Below are positions 1-5,428 of a stretch of DNA of 5,428 bases, one piece after another. Each line of letters begins with the position of its first letter. Within the stretch, counting starts at the first letter, position 1. The stretch is taken from positions 1 through 5,428 of the forward strand of contig CAZTLA010000205.1 in assembly GCA_964614365.1 (NCBI GenBank). The letters are read 5' to 3'. This DNA is from JACQWR01 sp964614365. Lineage in GTDB: Bacteria > Desulfobacterota > Syntrophia > Syntrophales > JACQWR01. The notes beneath the pieces are model-generated. The model saw nothing but the letters and a program-made list of their open reading frames with translations, did no database searches and was not told where the DNA came from. The position numbers and the translations under genes were made by a program.

Positions 1-302
1 CCGGCAGAGATTCTAAAGAAAGTAGTTGCTTTGTCAAGCTATATTTTATATTTACAGGGCGAGGGAATCTGTCCTCGGACACCTGCCCGCCCTCCCATAT
101 GATTTTCATACAAAGGACAACGTTTGTTCCGCTCGCTGTTCAGGAGCTGGGGCTCAGACAAAGGGGAATCGTTTTATTACTGAACCTCAAGCCCTTCCGC
201 ACGGCACGGCTGAAAGGAAGGGGAAGCCCGTCATCCTCTTCGCCGTTCGCGGATGGCTGAAAAATCCCGGGGAAAATCTTTTCACGAAAGGAGATTTGCC
301 TC
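1..302. other. Upstream intergenic region without a supported gene
   Basis: No frame here gives a protein I recognise. Frame 1 is open from the left edge to a TGA at 100-102 and could be the last 33 codons of an upstream gene, but the peptide has no recognisable motif. A longer ORF starting at 26 merely runs into the first real gene out of frame. Positions 11-56 are AT-rich compared with the rest of the window (for example TATATT at 47-52) and may hold the promoter of the downstream pair, but I find no well-spaced -35/-10 combination. The region ends with AAAGGAGA at 287-294, an excellent Shine-Dalgarno sequence eight bases before the ATG at 303. Confidence 0.5.
192..222 (+). other. Possible leader hairpin
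   Basis: CCCTTCC at 192-198 is perfectly complementary to GGAAGGG at 216-222, giving a 7-bp stem with a 17-base loop. It lies about 80 bases upstream of the first coding start and would fall in the 5' leader if transcription begins in the AT-rich block near 50. No T-run follows, so it is not an intrinsic terminator. I do not recognise a known riboswitch class here. A stem of this size can occur by chance in GC-rich DNA. Confidence 0.25.
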
Positions 303-1451
303 ATGAATACCTTGTCCAGAGATGAACTGAAAAATCTCATAAAGGACCAAAAAGGATTGTGTGTTTCCCTGTTCATGCCCACCCGCCGGGGCGGCGCGGA
401 AACCCAGCAGAACCAGATCAGGCTTAAAAACCTGCTGCGGGAGGCGGAAGAAAAACTGGCGGCGGGCGGTTTGCGCCCCCAGGACGCCAAGTCTCTGCTG
501 GAAAAAGCGCAGGGACTGACCGGCAATCCGCCCTTTTGGCGGAAGCAGAGCGACGGCTTTGCCCTTTTTCTTTCCCCGCAAACATTCGGCTTTTACCGCC
601 TTCCCCGCACCTTTGAGGAACTGGTTGTCGTGAGCAACCGTTTTCATCTGAAGCCGCTCCTTCCTCTTCTGGGGGTTGAAGAACGTTTCTATATCCTGGC
701 GCTCAGCCAGAATAACCTGCGTCTCATCGAGGGAACGGCGCAGGGCGCCAGGGAAATCGATCTCGAAACAATACCGCGAAACCTCGAAGAAGCGCTCCGG
801 TACGATGAACCGAAAAAGCAGATGCGGTTCCACACGGGAAAATCAGTGGGCGGTCAACGCTCAACCATGACGGCAGGCCACACGGAAACCAGAAACGATG
901 CGAAGGAAAACTTCTTCCGGTATTCCCGCCTGATCGACAAGGGCCTGCGCGCCATTCTGCGGGAGGAACGGGTTCCTCTGGTGCTGGCAGGAGTGGATTA
1001 CCTTTTTCCCATCTACCGTGAGTCCAATACCTATCCCTCCCTCATGGCCGAGGGCATTCCCGGCAATCCCGAAGGGATGAGCATGGAACAACTGCACCGG
1101 CAGGCGTTGGCGGTTGTAACACCGCACTTCCGGAAGGCGGAAAATGACGCCCTTTCCCTGTACCGGCAGTCTTCCGGAACGGGGCTTACCTCCAATGACA
1201 TAGGGCAAATCGTACCGGCAGCCTACCACGGACGCGTCGGCGTGCTGTTCTTCGTCATCGGATACCGGGAATGGGGAACCATTGATCCCGAAGGCAATAT
1301 TCTTCAAAAGGGGAAAGAACAAAAATCAAAGGGGGAAGACCTCCTTGATTTTGCTGCCGTCCATACGTTTTTAAACGGCGGGACTGTTTTTCCGCTTTCT
1401 CCGGAGAGAATGCCGGACAGCACGCCGCTCGCGGCGGTTTTCCGTTACTAA
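303..1451 (+). CDS. Bacterial eRF1/Pelota-like protein (baeRF family 3 type) with a GGQ motif
   Basis: This 382-residue protein resembles the bacterial homologues of archaeo-eukaryotic release factor eRF1, in particular family 3. The assignment is by recognition: an N-terminal CVSLFMPTRRGGAETQQ segment (residues 20-36) followed by an RLKNLL helix, and a C-terminal block with AAVHTFLNGGTVFPL (351-365) and an AAVFRY end (377-382). I read three regions: an N-terminal domain (about 1-125), a central domain (about 127-240) and a C-terminal alpha/beta domain (about 255-382). Residues 183-185 are Gly-Gly-Gln, followed by a polar loop and a helix beginning around 199 (NDAKENFFRYSRLID). This is the same order as the GGQ loop and following helix of eRF1, where GGQ triggers peptidyl-tRNA hydrolysis. 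The bacterial families are largely uncharacterised; a role in termination, ribosome rescue or quality control is inference. The protein looks cytosolic, with no signal peptide or membrane segment. The ATG at 303 is fixed by AAAGGAGA at 287-294. The transporter gene follows 27 bases downstream, probably on the same transcript. Confidence 0.8.
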   Translation: MNTLSRDELKNLIKDQKGLCVSLFMPTRRGGAETQQNQIRLKNLLREAEEKLAAGGLRPQDAKSLLEKAQGLTGNPPFWRKQSDGFALFLSPQTFGFYRLPRTFEELVVVSNRFHLKPLLPLLGVEERFYILALSQNNLRLIEGTAQGAREIDLETIPRNLEEALRYDEPKKQMRFHTGKSVGGQRSTMTAGHTETRNDAKENFFRYSRLIDKGLRAILREERVPLVLAGVDYLFPIYRESNTYPSLMAEGIPGNPEGMSMEQLHRQALAVVTPHFRKAENDALSLYRQSSGTGLTSNDIGQIVPAAYHGRVGVLFFVIGYREWGTIDPEGNILQKGKEQKSKGEDLLDFAAVHTFLNGGTVFPLSPERMPDSTPLAAVFRY

Positions 1452-1478
1452 GAACAATCGCGGGAAGGATCGAAAGAA

Positions 1479-2456
1479 GTGGATGCAACACAGAAAAAAC
1501 TGAAGGTAGCCGGACTTTCCGTGATCTCCAACAGCGTTCTCGTGGTCATGAAGCTCGTCGTGGGCATCCTTATCGGGTCCGCCTCCATCTTGTCTGAGGC
1601 CATCCATTCAGGCGTCGATCTCCTGGCGGCGCTTATCGCCTTCTTTTCCGTCCGTACATCGAGCATCCCGGCGGACACTGACCACCCATTCGGGCACGGA
1701 AAGGTGGAAAATATTTCCGGGACTATTGAGGCGCTGCTGATTTTCGTGGCGGCGGGCTGGATCATATTCGATGCCGTGAGAAAGTTCCTGAACCCCCATC
1801 CCCTGGAATACATAGGATGGGGCGTTGGGGTAATGGTCGTTTCTGTCGTCACCAACATCCGGGTGTCGGGATTGCTCTTCAAGGTGGGCAGGGAAACGGA
1901 TTCCATTGCCCTGCAGGCCGACGCCTGGCACTTAAGAACGGATGTCTATACCTCGGCGGGCGTCATGGCGAGCCTCGCCGTCATCTGGATCGGCCATGTC
2001 TTTTTCACTGACGCTAACCTGCACTGGCTTGATCCTGCCGCAGCCCTTGCCGTTGCCCTCATGATCATGTCCGCGGCGTACCGTCTGACCGTGCAGTCGG
2101 CCCGCGACCTTGTGGATTCCCGTCTTCCGGAAAACGAAGAGACATGGATCAGCAGTCTCATCGCCGGATACCAGCCCACCATACGCGGCTTTCACCAACT
2201 GCGCACCCGCAAGTCCGGGAATTTCCGGTTTGTCGATTTTCACATTAAGGTGGGCCCGGCTATGTCCGTGGACGACTCACACCGGATCACCGTCGAACTG
2301 ACAAACAGCATCCGCTGCCGCTTCCCAAAAACGAGCGTCACGATCCACACCGAACCCTGCAACAGTGGGTGCCCTCCCAAATGTCTGCTCGGATGCCTTC
2401 TCACGGAGGCGCAAAGGGCGGAACTCGCGGAGAAGCAAGCTTCTTATAATCAGTAA
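1479..2456 (+). CDS. Cation diffusion facilitator, YiiP/FieF type, probably zinc exporter
   Basis: This 325-residue inner-membrane metal/proton antiporter has six predicted membrane segments (about 13-33, 37-58, 83-104, 113-134, 155-176, 183-203) and a cytoplasmic C-terminal domain (about 210-292). Residues align with E. coli YiiP at a constant offset of two in the membrane part. The transport site is H43 and D47 in TM2 with H151 and D155 in TM5. The loop site is D66, H69 and H73 (in the DHPFGHGK stretch). The C-terminal domain keeps H255, H268 and H290 with E292, matching ligands of the dimeric metal centre. YiiP has Asp where this protein has H43; His/Asp pairs in both helices are typical of zinc-selective members. 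The tail carries Cys 294, 298, 302 and 306, absent as a set from YiiP. The start is GTG, with GGGAAGG at 1462-1468 about ten bases upstream; the next in-frame ATG (residue 24) would remove most of TM1. It probably shares a transcript with the eRF1-like gene 27 bases before it. Metal specificity is inference. Confidence 0.93.
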   Translation: MDATQKKLKVAGLSVISNSVLVVMKLVVGILIGSASILSEAIHSGVDLLAALIAFFSVRTSSIPADTDHPFGHGKVENISGTIEALLIFVAAGWIIFDAVRKFLNPHPLEYIGWGVGVMVVSVVTNIRVSGLLFKVGRETDSIALQADAWHLRTDVYTSAGVMASLAVIWIGHVFFTDANLHWLDPAAALAVALMIMSAAYRLTVQSARDLVDSRLPENEETWISSLIAGYQPTIRGFHQLRTRKSGNFRFVDFHIKVGPAMSVDDSHRITVELTNSIRCRFPKTSVTIHTEPCNSGCPPKCLLGCLLTEAQRAELAEKQASYNQ

Positions 2457-2474
2457 TCGGCATAAATAGTTTTC

Positions 2475-2726
2475 ATGCCCTTCTATATCATGAACGTACG
2501 CCCCTTCGGCCCACGGGAGACCTTGCTCTGGAGAGGATTCATCCTCGACGGAACGAGTATCGCCACGACGCCGGTCTCAACATTCCGGGAAGGGCTGACC
2601 GCCCGATTCAGCCCTAAACTGCTTTTCGAAAGGGGCATTTTCTGCAGCGCCGTCATCGGCTCTCTCTGGGCTTTTCTTACCTTGATCAAAACAGGAGACG
2701 AACCATGTTCCGTTCAGGATTTATAG
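2475..2726 (+). CDS. Doubtful 83-residue ORF between transporter and era
   Basis: An ATG-initiated ORF fills most of the 248-base gap before era and overlaps the first 22 bases of era. I do not recognise the product. It has a basic, Thr/Arg-rich first half (for example ATTPVSTFREGLTARF, residues 30-45) and one hydrophobic stretch near residues 55-70 (GIFCSAVIGSLWAFLTLI). Upstream of the overlap its codons favour C or G at the third position, much like the neighbouring genes, so it may be coding or a remnant of something that was. Against this, no Shine-Dalgarno sequence precedes the ATG at 2475 or the second ATG at 2490, and the C-terminal tail depends on era's own sequence. The opposite strand also has a 68-codon ORF (2483-2689), so openness here may simply reflect composition. 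Most likely it is spurious or a decayed fragment. Confidence 0.25.
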   Translation: MPFYIMNVRPFGPRETLLWRGFILDGTSIATTPVSTFREGLTARFSPKLLFERGIFCSAVIGSLWAFLTLIKTGDEPCSVQDL

Positions 2727-3595
2727 GCATTATCGGCAAACCAAACACGGGTAAATCAACGCTGCTCAACCGCATCGTGGGCGAGAAGATCGCCATCACG
2801 ACGCATAAGCCCCAGACCACGAGAAACAGGATCACGGGCATCAGGAACCTGGAACAGGGGCAATTGATATTCCTCGATACGCCGGGCATCCACCGGGTCT
2901 CGACCCCTTTGAATAGGCAGATGACGGAAACAGCGCTGGGAACGCTGGAAAGCACAGACGTTCTGCTTCTCCTCGCCGAGGCCGGCAATGAAGCTTCCCC
3001 CGAAGATCAGTTCGTCATCGGTCTGCTGAAAAAGGTCAGACAGCCGGTGATCCTTGCCATTAACAAGATAGACCTCGTGGACAAGCCATCGCTTCTTCCC
3101 CTTGCCAATGCATTCCGGCAGCTCTTCCCGTTTCAGGAAATCCTCTTCCTGTCCGCCATGAAAGGGGAAGGCGTAGAGGGCCTCATCGAAGAAATCTGGA
3201 ATCTGCTCCCGGAAGGCCCCCAGTACTTCCCCGAAGACATGATGACGGACCGCACGGAGCGTTTCATCGCCGCGGAGACCATCCGGGAAAAAATCACGCT
3301 CCTCACGCACCGGGAAATCCCCTACGCCACGGCGGTCGTCATCGACACCTTCCGGGAAGACGAAGAAAAGAACCTGATCCGCATACAGGCGACGATCATC
3401 GTGGAAAGGGATTCGCAAAAGGGAATCATTATCGGCAAAAAAGGGGCCATGCTGAAAGAGATCGGCACGCGGGCCAGGCGGGACATGGAGAGATTCTTTG
3501 CCGCAAAGATTTTCCTCGAACTTTTCGTCCGGGTGCAAAAGGACTGGACCCGTGATATAAAGATGCTCCGGGAATTGGGATATACGGACAAATGA
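2705..3595 (+). CDS. era: GTPase Era, 30S ribosome assembly factor
   Basis: Era is an essential GTPase that binds the 3' end of 16S rRNA during small-subunit maturation and links ribosome assembly to growth; it is cytosolic and often membrane-associated. The 296-residue length is normal. The GTPase domain shows G1 GKPNTGKS (11-18), the switch I TTHKPQTTRNRI segment (32-43), G3 DTPG (58-61), G4 NKID (120-123) and G5 SAMKG (150-154). The C-terminal KH domain (about 185-296) carries the RNA-binding GKKG loop at 244-247 within a typical RDSQKGIIIGKKG context. All catalytic and binding motifs are intact. The ATG at 2705 is preceded by AGGAG at 2693-2697 with seven bases of spacing. der follows after 41 bases on the same strand, so the two are probably co-transcribed. 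Whether era has its own promoter in the 248-base gap upstream is not visible; I found no good -35/-10 pair. Confidence 0.97.
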   Translation: MFRSGFIGIIGKPNTGKSTLLNRIVGEKIAITTHKPQTTRNRITGIRNLEQGQLIFLDTPGIHRVSTPLNRQMTETALGTLESTDVLLLLAEAGNEASPEDQFVIGLLKKVRQPVILAINKIDLVDKPSLLPLANAFRQLFPFQEILFLSAMKGEGVEGLIEEIWNLLPEGPQYFPEDMMTDRTERFIAAETIREKITLLTHREIPYATAVVIDTFREDEEKNLIRIQATIIVERDSQKGIIIGKKGAMLKEIGTRARRDMERFFAAKIFLELFVRVQKDWTRDIKMLRELGYTDK

Positions 3596-3636
3596 CGGCT
3601 TCGTAATTTCACTGAATTCTCAAAGATTAGGAAAAC

Positions 3637-4965
3637 ATGCTACCTGTAATCGCCATCATCGGCAGACCCAACGTGGGAAAATCCACCCTTTTCAACCGGC
3701 TGTCTCCCCCCCGGAAAAAGGCCATCGTCATCAACGAGCCCGGCGCCACGCGGGACCGCAATTACGCCGACTGCGCCTGGAACGACAAGCCATTCCTGCT
3801 CATAGATACGGGCGGGTTCGAACCCGCATCCACGGAGGGGATCATGTCCCAGATGCGAGAGCAGACTACCCTCGCTGTGGAAGAGGCAGATATCATCATC
3901 TTCCTCATGGACGGCAGGGACGGGCTCACCCCGTCGGACAGGGAGATTGCCGGGATTCTCCGGGCAACGGGGAAACCGGTTTTTTTCGCCGTCAATAAGA
4001 TAGACGGGCCCCGCCACGAAAACCTGGCCCACGAATTCTACGGCCTGGGAATAGAGACGTTCTACTCCCTCTCCGCCCAGCACGGGTATGGGATCGACGA
4101 ACTCATGGACGGCGTGGCCGGCCATCTTCCTGAACCAAAGGCCGATCCGAAAGACGCGGGAGGGGATGATGAACGGCCCATCGGGATAGCCGTCATCGGC
4201 AGGCCGAACGTGGGGAAGTCGTCGCTGGTCAATAAAATACTCGGCTACGAACGGACCATCGTCAACCCCCTTCCCGGCACCACGCGGGACGCCATAGATA
4301 CCCCCTTCCGGGTAGCGGGACGCGACTATCTCCTGATAGACACGGCCGGCATCAGGCGTAAGAGCAGGGTGAGCCTGACCTTGGAAAAATACAGCGTTGT
4401 GCATGCCATAAAGGCTATGGAGCGCTGCGACATCGCCCTCGTTCTCGTCGATGCCGAAGAGGGGATTACGGAGCAGGACGTGAAAATCGCCGGCATGACC
4501 CTGGAGAAGAGAACGGCGGCGATCATCGTGGTCAACAAATGGGACACGATTGACAAGGATAACCGGACGGTGGGAACGTATGTCCGGGACATACAAGACC
4601 AGCTCAAATTCATGGATTTTGCTCCCATTATCTTCATCTCCGCCCTGAGCGGGCAGCGGGTGTCAAAAATATTCGGATTGGTAAACACTGTCTACGCGCA
4701 GTACACGAAACGGATAGGAACCCCCGAACTGAACAAAACGATGCGGGAAATCGTCGCCGCGAACCCGCCCGCCCGCTATCAGAACCGGGAAGTCTCCTTC
4801 AGCTACATGACGCAGGTATCCGTCAAGCCGCCTACGTTCGTTTTTTTCACCCGGCAACCAAAGAGCATTCACTTCTCCTACGAGCGGTTCCTCTTAAACC
4901 GGATAAGGGAATCCTTCGGTTTCGACCAGGTGCCCATCCGGATAATTTTCAAGAAAAAGACCTGA
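3637..4965 (+). CDS. der: Double-domain GTPase Der (EngA), 50S ribosome assembly factor
   Basis: Der is the bacterial GTPase with two tandem G domains, needed for late assembly and stability of the large ribosomal subunit. The 442-residue length fits the family. Domain 1 shows G1 GRPNVGKS (9-16), PGATRDR (35-41), G3 DTGG (57-60), G4 NKID (120-123) and G5 around SAQHG (146-150). An acidic linker (about 165-181, rich in D, E and P) leads to domain 2 with G1 GRPNVGKS (188-195), PGTTRDA (213-219), G3 DTAG (235-238), G4 NKWD (300-303) and G5 SALSG (335-339). The rest (about 353-442) is the KH-like domain that packs between the G domains, ending in a basic KKKT. Both nucleotide sites look intact. 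Minor differences from the commonest form are PGATRDR for PGVTRDR and a PPRKK stretch (24-28) after the first P-loop helix. The start has a short-spaced TAGGA (3628-3632), four bases before ATG. The gene follows era by 41 bases. Confidence 0.97.
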   Translation: MLPVIAIIGRPNVGKSTLFNRLSPPRKKAIVINEPGATRDRNYADCAWNDKPFLLIDTGGFEPASTEGIMSQMREQTTLAVEEADIIIFLMDGRDGLTPSDREIAGILRATGKPVFFAVNKIDGPRHENLAHEFYGLGIETFYSLSAQHGYGIDELMDGVAGHLPEPKADPKDAGGDDERPIGIAVIGRPNVGKSSLVNKILGYERTIVNPLPGTTRDAIDTPFRVAGRDYLLIDTAGIRRKSRVSLTLEKYSVVHAIKAMERCDIALVLVDAEEGITEQDVKIAGMTLEKRTAAIIVVNKWDTIDKDNRTVGTYVRDIQDQLKFMDFAPIIFISALSGQRVSKIFGLVNTVYAQYTKRIGTPELNKTMREIVAANPPARYQNREVSFSYMTQVSVKPPTFVFFTRQPKSIHFSYERFLLNRIRESFGFDQVPIRIIFKKKT

Positions 4966-4967
4966 TG

Positions 4968-5003
4968 CGGGAGGCCCATCCCGAAAAAGAATCCCTGCTT
5001 TTT
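4968..5003 (+). terminator. Weak candidate terminator structure after der
   Basis: Two small hairpins follow the der stop codon. CGGGA (4968-4972) pairs with TCCCG (4979-4983) around a six-base loop. AAAAAG (4984-4989) then pairs with CTTTTT (4998-5003) around an eight-base loop, ending in a T-run. The second is an AT-only stem apart from one G-C pair and is symmetric, so it could work in either direction between the convergent der and reverse transcriptase remnant. Neither is a classic GC-rich stem followed by T-tract, so this is a guess based on position. Confidence 0.25.
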
Positions 5004-5111
5004 GTGGAGTAGTCAGAAAAAGTTTGACATTTTAAGAATTCCTCTGCGGCATCACAAGCACTCTTTCCTAAAGCCAATGTTTGACATACCCCATAGAGCG
5101 ATAAACTTCTT

Positions 5112-5127
5112 GCGGGAAGTCACCCGC
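5112..5127. repeat. Small inverted repeat at the end of the reverse transcriptase remnant
   Basis: GCGGG at 5112-5116 and CCCGC at 5123-5127 form a 5-bp stem with a six-base loop, directly beside the TGA (5131-5129, minus strand) that closes the reverse transcriptase frame. It has no T-tract on either strand. It does not match group II intron domain V, whose conserved hairpin I looked for and did not find. It may be chance or part of whatever sequence lies at the deletion junction. Confidence 0.25.
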
Positions 5128-5128
5128 T

Positions 5129-5428
5129 TCATCCGAAACCCTTTGCCCCTGCCTTGAGGAAGCGTTTCACCATGCGCTGAATCCTCTTGTCCTCAATCCG
5201 GTGAGCCAGAAATTTCATCAGCCATTCCTGTCTCACTTTATCGAAGAGGCCTTTGATGTCCGCCTCAACGACGTGGTTGATCGGCTTGTTCTCCACCGTC
5301 TCGCTCAAGGCTCTGATCGCATTATGACAGCTTCGCAGCGGACGGAACCCATACGAATCTTCCATGAAATCCCGCTCGTACACAGATTCCAGTATCCGCA
5401 CAAGTCCTGCCTGGACAAGTTTGTCTTC
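5129..5428 (-). pseudogene. Group II intron reverse transcriptase/maturase fragment, 3'-truncated and cut by the window edge
   Basis: The minus-strand frame is open from the right edge (5428) to TGA at 5131-5129, about 99 residues, and reads as the front half of an LtrA-type intron-encoded reverse transcriptase. Visible landmarks are EDKLVQAGL at the edge, an ILESVYERDF segment, SYGFRPLRSCHNA (RT block 2), and VVEADIKGLFDKV (RT block 3/motif A, with the first catalytic Asp in ADIKG). An HRIEDKRIQRMVKRFLKAG helix follows. After the Gly of KAG (codon ending at 5147) homology stops, and five unrelated residues precede the stop. In full-length relatives this position leads into the GTPQGG block, the YADD catalytic motif, the maturase X domain and often an HNH endonuclease; none is present. 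I checked the other minus frames towards der and saw no continuation, so a deletion or rearrangement is likelier than a simple frameshift. The GTG at 5401 is not a real start, since homology continues upstream. The gene is convergent with der. Confidence 0.85.

Noticed and set aside
3..260. A third plus-strand frame open from the left edge to TGA at 258-260
   Set aside because: The peptide looks like random translation, ending in a serine-rich run, with no family resemblance. Openness in GC-rich DNA is weak evidence.
26..325. A 99-codon plus-strand ORF over the upstream region
   Set aside because: It overlaps the well-supported start at 303 in another frame, lacks a ribosome binding site, and its peptide has no recognisable motif.
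2431..2444. Perfect palindrome AGAAGCAAGCTTCT near the end of the transporter gene, considered as a terminator
   Set aside because: It lies inside the coding region before the stop codon, its usable stem is only about five pairs, and no T-run follows.
3640..4596. A 318-codon minus-strand ORF opposite der
   Set aside because: It is a shadow of der codon bias; the plus-strand frame carries all ten GTPase motifs intact. The 260-codon minus-strand ORF opposite era is rejected for the same reason.
5081..5107. Possible promoter with TTGACA at 5081-5086 and TAAACT at 5102-5107
   Set aside because: The spacer is only 15 bases, the -10 is poor, and no plus-strand gene follows it in the window.
4970..5128. 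A minus-strand frame after the reverse transcriptase stop that stays open towards der, considered as the missing part of the enzyme
   Set aside because: It has no GTPQGG, YADD or maturase features and does not resemble a reverse transcriptase. Its length is within chance.
1..5428. CRISPR arrays, tRNA or rRNA genes, toxin-antitoxin pairs, phage genes or a new defence cassette
   Set aside because: I looked on both strands and found no repeat-spacer pattern, cloverleaf, ribosomal RNA stretch or matching gene pair.

Overview
The window looks like ordinary chromosomal sequence from a moderately GC-rich Gram-negative bacterium. Protein texture (Era, Der, a three-domain eRF1-like protein, a YiiP/FieF-type metal transporter) suggests Desulfobacterota, the former Deltaproteobacteria, possibly near Syntrophales. 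That placement is inference from reading the proteins, not from a search. The GC level is estimated by eye.

Layout. Positions 1-302 hold no gene I can support; they contain an AT-rich block and a leader-type hairpin, and end in a strong ribosome binding site. Four clear genes then run rightward: a bacterial homologue of archaeo-eukaryotic release factor eRF1 (baeRF family 3 type, 303-1451), a zinc-type cation diffusion facilitator (1479-2456), era (2705-3595) and der (3637-4965). The first two are 27 bases apart and probably co-transcribed. A 248-base gap before era carries an 83-codon ORF of uncertain reality that overlaps the start of era. era and der are 41 bases apart and probably form one unit. 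After der, about 160 bases hold weak hairpins and a short direct repeat. A group II intron-type reverse transcriptase then enters from the right edge on the minus strand, but it stops before its catalytic YADD block, so the visible end is a broken remnant.

How they fit together. Era (small-subunit maturation) and Der (large-subunit assembly) are a natural ribosome-biogenesis pair. The eRF1-like protein upstream may also act on ribosomes, and it keeps a literal GGQ tripeptide in the place where eRF1 carries its peptidyl-tRNA hydrolysis loop. This is the observation most worth following. The transporter has the His/Asp pairing associated with zinc selectivity, plus an evenly spaced four-cysteine tail. 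I see no CRISPR array, tRNA, rRNA, toxin-antitoxin pair or phage gene, and no convincing new multi-gene system.
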